This document shows, one piece after another, positions 6,590 to 13,076 of a stretch of DNA of 19,026 bases. The translations under genes were made by a program, and so were the position numbers. The stretch's first letter is position 1; the number at the start of each line of letters is the position of its first letter. Origin of the DNA: JAAFIP01 sp031428975 (GTDB taxonomy: Bacteria; Pseudomonadota; Gammaproteobacteria; Burkholderiales; Burkholderiaceae_C); NCBI GenBank assembly GCA_031428975.1, contig JANOYR010000090.1:1-19026 (forward strand). The letters run 5' to 3'. The notes beneath the pieces are model-generated. The model saw only the letters and a program-made list of their open reading frames with translations, was not told where the DNA came from and did not search any database.

Positions 6590-7606
6590 TTACACGGCAA
6601 TCGGCGGCAACATCGCTGGCGGTGAAGGGTGGTCTGCGGCTGGCAAGGGCGGCTGTGCCGCGCCAGCCACCGGCGCGGCCTGCATGGGCGTGGCATAACA
6701 AAACATGCCCAACCGAATGCGCTGGTCACCCGCCGCTTGCTGCGGCTGCAAGGGGTTGGGCGCATCTTGGTCACACAGCGGCTGCGCCGCCTGCACCATG
6801 GCTTGCAGCACCGGCTGCCACAGGCTGGTGGCTAGCGCTTGCAGCTTGGCGGTCGATGCCACGCTCAGGCCGTCGGCAAACACGCTTTGCTCTAAATAGC
6901 GCTTTTGGTCGGCAGACGCGGTGAGGTTGTGCACCCCAGCGGCCAAATGGTCGGCCACCGCGCCGCCCAGCAGCTCGCGTGCCTCGGCCAGCTGCGGGCT
7001 GGGCACAAAAGCCGCTTGCTGCAAACGCACCATGCCCGCAGCTTCGCTGGCCACACCCAAGCGCAGCAGCTCTTGCAGCAGGGTGCGCGGGTGAATGTCT
7101 TTGCTGACTGCCCGCGCCAGTGCCTCAAAGCTGGGGATTGGACTGCTTGTTTGGCAGGGCCCGTCAGCGGCGGTATTGGCTGCTGTATCGGTTGCTGTAT
7201 CGCTTGCGTGGGGGCTGCTGTAGGGCAACTCCAGTGGCAAGCCACTGGCAATCCAGCGCGTGGCCAGCATGCTGGCGGGCGATATTTTGCTGCTGGTTTT
7301 AGGGGCAGGTGCTGCCGTGGTGTGAGCGCCCGCTAACCCGCTGGTGCTTACCGGGCTTAAAAGCTTCACATCCTTGCGGTGCAAACCCGACAGCACCGAC
7401 AGCGCAGAATCCGTGGCGCTGCGCCCGCTGTTGGCCAGCTCGGCCGCTGCCGCCTGCAAAAACACCGGCTTAAGTGCCTGCGCCAGCTCCCCATGCCCCA
7501 CCCCCGAACGCACCAGCCAAGCCGCCAGCGGCCCCATAATAGCCAGCGCCTGCGCCAACACATCGGCTTGCGTGCTCGGCTCGGTGGACAATGGGTGAGA
7601 AGACAT
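6590..7606 (-). CDS. DUF6502 family protein, possible DNA-binding regulator
   Basis: The 338-residue protein has the DUF6502 pattern: an N-terminal segment LAQALAIMGPLAAWLVRSGV, then GELAQALKPVFLQAAAAEL (about 39-57), and SALSVLSGLHRKDVKLL (about 68-84). That N-terminal segment looks like a helix-turn-helix, with S-x-L-S-G-L-H-R-K-D-V as the putative recognition region. A low-complexity linker (about 92-155) separates it from a C-terminal helical domain. I chose ATG 7606 (MSSHPL) because GTGAGC lies just before it. An in-frame ATG at 7636 would put the first residues inside the palindrome at 7614-7642 and has no Shine-Dalgarno. There is no signal peptide, so it is cytoplasmic. It heads the operon with two DUF5666 lipoproteins, a pairing I recall from other betaproteobacteria. 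Control of its own operon through the palindrome is inferred. Confidence 0.8.
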   Translation of the reverse strand: MSSHPLSTEPSTQADVLAQALAIMGPLAAWLVRSGVGHGELAQALKPVFLQAAAAELANSGRSATDSALSVLSGLHRKDVKLLSPVSTSGLAGAHTTAAPAPKTSSKISPASMLATRWIASGLPLELPYSSPHASDTATDTAANTAADGPCQTSSPIPSFEALARAVSKDIHPRTLLQELLRLGVASEAAGMVRLQQAAFVPSPQLAEARELLGGAVADHLAAGVHNLTASADQKRYLEQSVFADGLSVASTAKLQALATSLWQPVLQAMVQAAQPLCDQDAPNPLQPQQAAGDQRIRLGMFCYATPMQAAPVAGAAQPPLPAADHPSPPAMLPPIAV

Positions 7607-7613
7607 GCTCACA

Positions 7614-7642
7614 GTATAAATGGGAAAATTTCCCATTTATAC
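7614..7642. promoter_or_regulatory. Perfect 14+1+14 palindrome upstream of DUF6502, candidate operator
   Basis: GTATAAATGGGAAA (7614-7627) and its exact reverse complement TTTCCCATTTATAC (7629-7642) surround a single base at 7628. The palindrome ends 8 nt upstream of the chosen DUF6502 start codon. Its TATAAAT ends resemble -10 elements on both strands. The size and symmetry fit a dimeric regulator site; binding by the DUF6502 product is inference. Confidence 0.75.
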
Positions 7643-7926
7643 GGATGGAGCAGCTAATTGCGTGCATTAAATCACGATAAATACAGTTTAAAAGCCCATA
7701 AAACCACTGCACAGCGCTGCAAAGCATCCAAACCACGCAAAAAACGCCCTAAACCTGTCAAAAATAACAATATAGGCAAAAAAGCCTCTAGCGCAATACC
7801 AGTATCAAAAATCACTTTGTTTTTAATAGCAAGATAGGGTGTTACAACTTTTTCAAAGGCGTGATTGTCAAAACCAACGCTTGTTGTGGAGGCTGCCGCT
7901 GATTCAACTCTTGTAAACTAATCCCC
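7643..7926. other. AT-richer divergent intergenic region
   Basis: This 284-bp stretch separates the leftward DUF6502 operon from the rightward hydrolase-parB pair and is clearly more AT-rich than its surroundings, as expected for divergent promoters. It contains a segment (about 7772-7805, AAAAAAGCCTCTAGCGCAAT and after) resembling a short interspersed repeat I recall from Comamonadaceae genomes. I see no gene in it. Confidence 0.4.
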
Positions 7927-8484
7927 ATGACCCCTCTCATCCTCCCCGGCTGGCAAAACTCGGGCGTTGCCCATTGGCAAAGCCGCTGGGAGGTGCTGCA
8001 TGGCTACCAGCGGGTGGAGCAACACGATTGGCTGCGGCCGCGCCGGGGCGACTGGATGGCGCAGCTGGATGCGGCGGTGATCGCTGCGCCAGCGGGCCCG
8101 GTGGCTTTGGTGGCGCACAGTTTGGGCTGCATTTTGGTGGCGGCTTGGGCTGCGCATTCGCAGCACACGGCGCGGGTGACGGCAGCGCTTTTGGTGGCGC
8201 CGGGCGACACTGAAACCGAGGCTTTTGAGGCCATGTTGCCCAGCTGGTCGCCTATTGTGCGGGCGCGGCTACCTTTTAAAAGCCTTTTGCTGGGCAGCCA
8301 CAACGACCCCTATTGCAGCTTGGCGAAAGCCCAGCAGTTGGCAGCAGACTGGGGCGCAGCGTTTGTGGATTATGGCCACAGTGGCCACATCAATGCAGAA
8401 TCGGGCTTGGGTGACTGGCCCCAAGGCCACGCCATGCTGCAAGCTTTGCTGGCAAAACCCGATGCGCCGTTTGCCGAAAAATAG
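7927..8484 (+). CDS. RBBP9/YdeN-type alpha/beta serine hydrolase
   Basis: The 185-residue protein belongs to the small RBBP9/YdeN (DUF452-like) alpha/beta hydrolases. It opens with the family form LILPGWQNSGVAHWQSRW (4-21), where W17 is typical. The nucleophile Ser65 sits in VAHSLGC (62-68), Asp127 in LGSHNDPYC, and His154 in GHSGHINAESGLGDWPQG, completing a Ser-Asp-His triad. There is no signal peptide. The natural substrate is unknown; family members act on small esters or peptides. It ends 42 bp upstream of parB on the same strand, and related genomes often have such a hydrolase between parA and parB, so it is probably cotranscribed with parB without a known role in segregation. Confidence 0.9.
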   Translation: MTPLILPGWQNSGVAHWQSRWEVLHGYQRVEQHDWLRPRRGDWMAQLDAAVIAAPAGPVALVAHSLGCILVAAWAAHSQHTARVTAALLVAPGDTETEAFEAMLPSWSPIVRARLPFKSLLLGSHNDPYCSLAKAQQLAADWGAAFVDYGHSGHINAESGLGDWPQGHAMLQALLAKPDAPFAEK

Positions 8485-8526
8485 CCTCTGCGCCTAGCGC
8501 CGCCAGACAAAACTACAATCGAGCCT

Positions 8527-9495
8527 ATGGTCACCAAAAAACCCAAAGGCTTAGGCCGCGGCCTCGAAGCACTGCTCGGCCCCAAAGTACAAGACAACAC
8601 GCCCCAAGAGCTGGCATCCATGGCCTCGCAGGCGCTGGCCAGTCCGGGCTTGCCCGCCTCGCTGATGCTCAGCGATTTGATTCCCGGCATGTACCAGCCA
8701 CGCACCCGCATGGACGAAGGTGCGCTGTATGAACTGGCCGAGAGCATCAAGGCACAGGGCATCATGCAGCCGATTTTGGTGCGCAAGCTTGACGACGACG
8801 CTTTGGGCATTGCCCGATATGGCGACAAGGCCGGCCGCTATGAAATTATTGCGGGCGAGCGGCGTTTTAGGGCAGCCAAACTGGCCGGGCTAGACAGCGT
8901 GCCGGTACTGGTCAAAGACGTGCCCGACCACGCCGCAGCGGCCATGGCGCTGATAGAGAATATGCAGCGGGAAGACTTGAACCCGCTAGAAGAGGCGCAG
9001 GGGTTGTCACGCCTCATTAAAGAATTTGGCCTCACGCACGAGGAAGCCGCGCAGTCGGTAGGGCGCTCGCGCAGCGGGGCTAGCAATTTGCTGCGTTTGT
9101 TGAACTTGGCCGAGCCGGTGCAAACCATGCTGATGGCGGGCGACTTGGACATGGGCCATGCGCGGGCACTTTTAAGCCTAGACAAAGCCGCCCAAATCAC
9201 CACCGCCAACCAAATTGCAGCCAAAAAACTCTCGGTGCGCGAGGCCGAAAGCCTGGCCAAGCGCATTGGTGCCGAATTTAGCCTGACTCCACAAAAACCA
9301 CCCAAAGAAAAGTCGCGGGACACGCGCCGCGTAGAGGAAGAGCTGTCCGACTTGCTCATGGCGCAGGTCGAGGTGCGGGTGAAAAAGCGTGTGAAACGCC
9401 ATGGCCGCTTTGAGGAAATGGGCGAAGTTAGCATTCAATTTAGCTCGATGGACGAGCTCAATGGCTTGATTGACAAGCTGCGCGGCACCGTCTGA
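8527..9495 (+). CDS. parB: Chromosome partitioning protein ParB (Spo0J)
   Basis: The 322-residue CTPase/DNA-binding protein recognises parS and spreads along flanking DNA. The N-terminus is the usual KKPKGLGRGLEALLG, which contacts ParA. The ParB/Srx CTP-binding domain carries GERRFRAAKLAG (110-121) and ALIENMQREDLNPLEEAQGL (141-160). An HTH follows (LTHEEAAQSVGRSRSGASNLLRLL, about 169-192). A basic linker and a C-terminal dimerisation segment end at FSSMDELNGLIDKLRGTV. Length is slightly above the usual 280-300 because of an Ala/Ser-rich stretch near residues 25-45 and an insert near 90-104. It lies 6.8 kb from parA, unlike the close parAB pair typical of bacteria; the cognate parS is at 871-886. 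Confidence 0.97.
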   Translation: MVTKKPKGLGRGLEALLGPKVQDNTPQELASMASQALASPGLPASLMLSDLIPGMYQPRTRMDEGALYELAESIKAQGIMQPILVRKLDDDALGIARYGDKAGRYEIIAGERRFRAAKLAGLDSVPVLVKDVPDHAAAAMALIENMQREDLNPLEEAQGLSRLIKEFGLTHEEAAQSVGRSRSGASNLLRLLNLAEPVQTMLMAGDLDMGHARALLSLDKAAQITTANQIAAKKLSVREAESLAKRIGAEFSLTPQKPPKEKSRDTRRVEEELSDLLMAQVEVRVKKRVKRHGRFEEMGEVSIQFSSMDELNGLIDKLRGTV

Positions 9496-9534
9496 GCCGC
9501 CTAAGCGCCTATTTCTGCGCAAATATACGCGTTG

Positions 9535-9557
9535 CCCCCTTAAACAGGGGGGTGACA
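9535..9557. promoter_or_regulatory. C-run/G-run inverted repeat abutting GTGACA (site 1)
   Basis: CCCCCT (9535-9540) and AGGGGG (9546-9551) form an inverted repeat around TAAAC, running into GTGACA (9552-9557), which matches the -35 consensus TTGACA at 5 of 6 positions. The 13-nt segment CAGGGGGGTGACA is repeated exactly in site 2. GTGACA starts 116 nt upstream of the Gly-rich protein gene. A poor -10 (TAAGTT, 9575-9580) lies 17 nt downstream. No T-run follows, so it is unlikely to be the parB terminator. Confidence 0.55.
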
Positions 9558-9670
9558 GATGAAGTAATTTGTTGTAAGTTCGTAGAGTTTTAGTGCAGTG
9601 GCATGGCCTATTTGGTTTGAGCTGCTGCAAATCCCACGTAATTTTATGTTGTCAATATTAGGAGTTAATG

Positions 9671-10417
9671 ATGAGCACTTTTACTAAAAGCTTGGTTGTA
9701 CTGGGTTTAATGGCTGCAGGTCTGGCCAGCGCCCAAAACATCGAGCGCGTCAAAATGACCGATGGCAGCCTAAGCTGCAAAGAGATTTATTCAGAGGCTA
9801 ATTTGATGGACACCGTGGCCAAAGGTGCCATGGCGCAAGCAGCCCCTGCCCCAGTCGCTCCAGCGCCGGTTGCAGCGGCTGCGCCATCGGGTGGTTTGGG
9901 CGGCCTATTTGGCGGGCTTTTGAGTGGTGGTGGCGCAGGCCAACAAGCGGGCGTAAACCCCCAGGCCGCTGCAGCGGCCGCGCAAGCGCTCAGCAGCTTA
10001 ACGGGCCAAGGCGGCGGCGGCTTGGGCGGTTTGTTTGGTGGCCTTTTGGGCGCTGCTTCGGGCCAGCAGGGCGCGGGCCAACAAGCGGGTGTAAACCCAC
10101 AGGCCGCAGCAGCGGCCGCGCAAGCACTTAGCAATTTAACGGGCCAAGGTGGCGGCGGCTTGGGCAATGCGCTTAGCGGTGGTGGTGGGGGTGGACTGGG
10201 TGGTTTGTTTGGCGGCCTTTTGGGTGCCGCTGCCCAGCAGCAACAGCAGCAAGCCGCAGCCGGACAGGCCGCGCAGGCCAACCAGTTCACGCCCATTGCT
10301 GGCGCAGCGCCCGCACCAAGCGGCAACCCGGCTTTGGGCGCCCAAGCGGGTGCACGCAAAGAGCATTTGACGGCACTGTTTGTGAGCAAGGGCTGCAAAA
10401 TAAGCGATGTGCAGTAA
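9671..10417 (+). CDS. Secreted Gly/Ala-rich repeat protein of unknown function
   Basis: I do not recognise this protein. Two adjacent ATGs (9668, 9671) follow AGGAG; the second has the better spacing (6 nt), giving 248 residues. A signal peptide ends at about GLASA|QNIER. The mature N-terminus is a short charged segment with one Cys (LSCKEIYSE). The middle is low-complexity: GLGGLFGGLLxG blocks alternate with GQQAGVNPQAAAAAAQALS(S/N)LTGQGGGG, a unit present twice with a 46-residue spacing, and a third GLGGLFGGLL follows. A Gln-rich stretch and the charged C-terminus KEHLTALFVSKGCKISDVQ hold the second Cys, so an N-to-C disulfide could staple the ends. The G-L-F-G-G-L-L and poly-Ala blocks suggest glycine-zipper or self-assembling behaviour (inference). 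It shares an upstream G-run element with the next gene. Confidence 0.8.
   Translation: MSTFTKSLVVLGLMAAGLASAQNIERVKMTDGSLSCKEIYSEANLMDTVAKGAMAQAAPAPVAPAPVAAAAPSGGLGGLFGGLLSGGGAGQQAGVNPQAAAAAAQALSSLTGQGGGGLGGLFGGLLGAASGQQGAGQQAGVNPQAAAAAAQALSNLTGQGGGGLGNALSGGGGGGLGGLFGGLLGAAAQQQQQQAAAGQAAQANQFTPIAGAAPAPSGNPALGAQAGARKEHLTALFVSKGCKISDVQ
9932..10207 (+). repeat. Tandem 138-bp coding repeat (two units)
   Basis: Unit 1 starts at 9932 (GGCGCAGGCCAACAAGCGGG) and unit 2 at 10070 (GGCGCGGGCCAACAAGCGGG), an offset of exactly 138 bp or 46 codons. The second unit carries an extra glycine-rich insertion before the closing GLGGLFGGLLGAA block, so homology continues to about 10230. Most differences are synonymous. 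Confidence 0.85.
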
Positions 10418-10424
10418 GCGCAGC

Positions 10425-10465
10425 GCTGCCCAAGGCAGCAAGCCCTAGGCCCAACGCCTCGGGCT
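10425..10465 (+). terminator. Two tandem stem-loops after the Gly-rich gene (weak terminator candidate)
   Basis: GCTGCC/GGCAGC with a CAA triloop (10425-10439) is followed directly by AGCCC-T-AGGC / GCCT-C-GGGCT (10441-10450 with 10456-10465, one T.C mismatch). They begin 8 nt after the stop codon. There is no U-tract, so Rho-independent termination is doubtful; stabilising the 3' end of the mRNA is an alternative. Confidence 0.4.
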
Positions 10466-10489
10466 GTAATAATCTCCCATTGAAGTGAC

Positions 10490-10514
10490 CACCCCCCTGA
10501 TCAGGGGGGTGACA
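10490..10514. promoter_or_regulatory. Perfect 11-bp-arm palindrome abutting GTGACA (site 2)
   Basis: The arm CACCCCCCTGA (10490-10500) is mirrored exactly in 10501-10511, giving a 22-bp perfect palindrome centred on GATC. It overlaps GTGACA (10509-10514), a -35-like hexamer; AACAAT (10532-10537) follows at 17 nt as a weak -10. GTGACA starts 121 nt upstream of the lipoprotein gene, almost the same distance as in site 1. Overlap with the -35 suits an activator or repressor site; the response regulator encoded 1.8 kb downstream is the obvious candidate (inference). Confidence 0.65.
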
Positions 10515-10629
10515 AGTGCGGCAATCAGCGGAACAATCGCTATGCCTCGGTTTACCAGCATCTAGCAAAACCGTAGGCAAACCCACGTTAGATTTTGTCG
10601 CAATATGTCGACCGTCACAGGAGAAAAAA

Positions 10630-12324
10630 ATGGACTCAAAGCATAAAAAATGGGCGCTTGTACTCGCTACAACGCTAGGCCTGTGGGGCTGCGGCGGCGG
10701 CACTGACGTGAGCACCACCCCGGGCGCTGGGACAGCGGCAGCCAATGTCACGGGCATATTTGTCGATGCTACCGTGGCAGGGTTAAGCTACAAGTGTGCA
10801 GGCTCTACAGCGGTGTCGGGCACCACCAATGCCGCTGGGCAATACACCTGCCCAGCCGGCCAGCCGGTGGGTTTTTATGTAGGCGACATTCTGATTGGCT
10901 CTGTGAGCTCGCCACAAGCGGTAGTAACCCCGCTTGACTTGGTGGGCTCTGGCGCAACGCCCTCCAACCCGACGGTGGCCAACATGGTGCGATTCCTGAT
11001 GTCGATCAGCAGCAGCGACCCCACCACAGGCAAACTCACGATCGACCCTGCGGTGGTAGCCGCCGCATCAGGCAAGGCCATTGACTTTGCAACCGCCAGT
11101 GCAGCGGCCTTGGATGCCCTGATTACCACCATTAAGCCCGGTGCAACGGTGTACACCAGTGCCCAAGCAAGCGCACACGTGAGCGCCAGCATTACCGCGC
11201 TATTTGCGGGCAATTATGCGGGCACTTACGCAGGCGCAGACAGCGGCAATTGGACCTTTACGGTCGACAACAAAGGGGTGGTCAAAGGCGCTTTGGCCAG
11301 TGGTGATGCGGTGGTGGGCAACATTGCCACCACACTGAGTGTGGGCTCAAGTTATGCATTCAAGGGCACCGCTGGCGCAGTGCCATGGGTGGGTACATTC
11401 AATGTGAGCACCAAGGCATTCAGCGGCACTTGGAACAATGGCGCTGGCAGCAGCGGCACCTGGGTAGGCAATGTGGCCGCAACCAGCAGCAGCGCTACGA
11501 ACACTGGGACAACATCGACCAGTACGACCAGTACGACCACTGCAACCACCACACCAACGACCACAACTACTACGACCACGACTACTACGACCACCACGCC
11601 AGAGTCAACCTCTACCAGCACCACCACGGCGGTTGTCAGCCCAACGGTGAGCGGATTCAGTCCTAGCTCGGGTGCGGTCAGTGCCACCGTAACGATTTCG
11701 GGTGACAATTTGGGCAGATTCACGCCAGCAGCCTTGGTGAAGTTTGGTAACACCACGGTGACGGTTGTTCTGAACTCCTCCAACACCAGTATTGCAGTCA
11801 GGGTGCCCGCTGGCTTAGCGCTGGGCACGCACACGCTGAGTATGTCGAACTTTGACGGCTCAGGTGCGCTCAATGTTGGCGTATTTACTGTCGTGCAAGC
11901 GCCCTCATTAGGTTCTGGCTTGACGATTGAACCCGCTTTTAACGCGATTGCAGCATTTGCTGCAATCGCTCCCACAGGAGGTGCACAGTCTGGAGGCCAC
12001 TATGGATTTACTTACAGCCAGCACGCAGCCAATGAGCAAGTCACGATTCAATACCTCAATTTCAATCCTAACTTCACCCTTACGGTGGAGATGATGGTCG
12101 GTGCTGACGAGGTGGTGAATGGTCAGACGCGCACCGTATTCTCCTCACGTGCGCGCAAATGCACACACGTGGGCACCCCCACAGCCACTTTCCCTGACTG
12201 CGCATCAGTAGGTGTTGCATTTAACACAGCGGCTGGCACGCTAACGCTGACAAATGCAGTGTTTTCCGCAAACGTCGGATCCGCCGTGACAGTCAATGGC
12301 TCACTCGCGTTCCCAGCGTTTTAA
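10630..12324 (+). CDS. Thr-rich IPT/TIG-domain lipoprotein
   Basis: I chose ATG 10630, which is preceded by AGGAG at 5 nt spacing; this gives 564 residues and a proper signal peptide. An upstream in-frame start would add a hydrophilic leader. The lipobox is LWGC (C21), with an unusual Trp at -2. The first domain (about 35-135) opens with TGIFVDATVAGLSYKC and ends near TPLDLVGSG, a pattern common in exported repeat lipoproteins of betaproteobacteria. A GTYAG...GTWVG beta-sheet domain (about 195-275) follows, then a linker of almost pure Thr/Ser (about 285-338). An IPT/TIG Ig-like domain comes next (PTVSGFSPSSGAVSATVTISG to GVFTV, about 338-423), then an unrecognised C-terminal domain of about 135 residues with one Cys pair. 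It is probably outer-membrane-anchored and surface exposed. The response regulator gene begins 17 nt after its stop, suggesting cotranscription. Confidence 0.8.
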   Translation: MDSKHKKWALVLATTLGLWGCGGGTDVSTTPGAGTAAANVTGIFVDATVAGLSYKCAGSTAVSGTTNAAGQYTCPAGQPVGFYVGDILIGSVSSPQAVVTPLDLVGSGATPSNPTVANMVRFLMSISSSDPTTGKLTIDPAVVAAASGKAIDFATASAAALDALITTIKPGATVYTSAQASAHVSASITALFAGNYAGTYAGADSGNWTFTVDNKGVVKGALASGDAVVGNIATTLSVGSSYAFKGTAGAVPWVGTFNVSTKAFSGTWNNGAGSSGTWVGNVAATSSSATNTGTTSTSTTSTTTATTTPTTTTTTTTTTTTTTPESTSTSTTTAVVSPTVSGFSPSSGAVSATVTISGDNLGRFTPAALVKFGNTTVTVVLNSSNTSIAVRVPAGLALGTHTLSMSNFDGSGALNVGVFTVVQAPSLGSGLTIEPAFNAIAAFAAIAPTGGAQSGGHYGFTYSQHAANEQVTIQYLNFNPNFTLTVEMMVGADEVVNGQTRTVFSSRARKCTHVGTPTATFPDCASVGVAFNTAAGTLTLTNAVFSANVGSAVTVNGSLAFPAF

Positions 12325-12341
12325 ATCATTGGACACACTCT

Positions 12342-13076
12342 GTGGCATTTGACCGCGCCCTCATCGTCGAGGATTTAGATGAGCCGCGCGAATGGTTGGC
12401 CGAGCTGTTGCCGCAGGCTTTGCCCTGCATCACGCAGGTAGACACCGCTGCCAATCTGGCGCAGGCCAATGCCCATGCCGACTCTTTTGCTTACGGTTTG
12501 GCCTTGGTGGACTGGGGCTTGCCCGACGGCACAAGCGAAAAACTGATCGCCAAACTGGTCAAGCACCGCGCCGATGCCATCGTGATTGTGGCCACTATCC
12601 ATGACGACGATTCCCATGTGTTTCCGGCGCTGCGAGCAGGCGCAACAGGCTACATCCTTAAATCCCAGCCCCGCGCCTTGGTGTTTGAACAATTGCGCCG
12701 CATTGAGCTGGGCGAACCAGCGCTGTCGCCGTCGATCGCCATGCGCATGCTCAAACATTTTCAAATTGAGAAAAATACAGGAAATTTTGCCAATGTCGCC
12801 GTCCAGTCGTCACCTAATGCTATTAAATTAGGAGTAATTGATGGGCCAACTGCGGGCTTGCTGTCTGCGCCTGATGATGCACACCCCCTGACCTTGCGCG
12901 AGGTGGATGTCTTGCGCTTGATCGCCAAGGGGTACAAAGGCCCTGAAGTCGCCACGATTTTGAGCCTTACCCCCAGCACCGTGAGCAGCTACATCCGCGA
13001 GATTTACCGCAAGCTGGGCATCAGCTCGCGGGCCGAGGCCGCTATGGAGGCCAGTCGGCGCGGTTTGGTGGTTTAA
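12342..13076 (+). CDS. LuxR/NarL-family response regulator (REC-HTH)
   Basis: The 244-residue protein starts with GTG. The receiver domain (about 4-122) has the acidic pair E10-D11, phospho-acceptor D57 in LVDWGLPDG, T85 and K107 (GYILKSQ), so it should be phosphorylatable. The LuxR-type HTH (about 179-240) reads LTLREVDVLRLIAKGYKGPEVATILSLTPSTVSSYIREIYRKLGISSRAEA, with the canonical T-x-R-E-x-x-V-L start. The roughly 50-residue linker between them is long and its DNA (about 12770-12845) is more AT-rich than the rest. The GTG lies 17 nt after the lipoprotein stop with no strong Shine-Dalgarno, so translational coupling is possible. The likely partner is the convergent histidine kinase, whose stop codon overlaps this one. 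The C-run/G-run palindromes upstream are plausible targets (inference). Confidence 0.92.
   Translation: MAFDRALIVEDLDEPREWLAELLPQALPCITQVDTAANLAQANAHADSFAYGLALVDWGLPDGTSEKLIAKLVKHRADAIVIVATIHDDDSHVFPALRAGATGYILKSQPRALVFEQLRRIELGEPALSPSIAMRMLKHFQIEKNTGNFANVAVQSSPNAIKLGVIDGPTAGLLSAPDDAHPLTLREVDVLRLIAKGYKGPEVATILSLTPSTVSSYIREIYRKLGISSRAEAAMEASRRGLVV

Noticed and set aside
9535..9557. C-run/G-run hairpin as the parB terminator
   Set aside because: No U-tract follows, and the same sequence recurs at the same distance before the next gene, which fits a promoter element better.
9932..10230. CRISPR-like array in the repeated region
   Set aside because: The repeats are 138-bp in-frame coding units without short unique spacers, and no cas genes are present.
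10516..10629. Upstream in-frame extension of the TIG lipoprotein
   Set aside because: It would place a hydrophilic leader before the signal peptide; ATG 10630 has AGGAG at the right spacing and gives a clean lipoprotein signal.
11505..11610. Thr-codon tract as a phase-variable microsatellite
   Set aside because: The tract is built of varied ACN codons, so slippage would be rare and would mostly keep the frame; it reads as a flexible Thr-rich linker.
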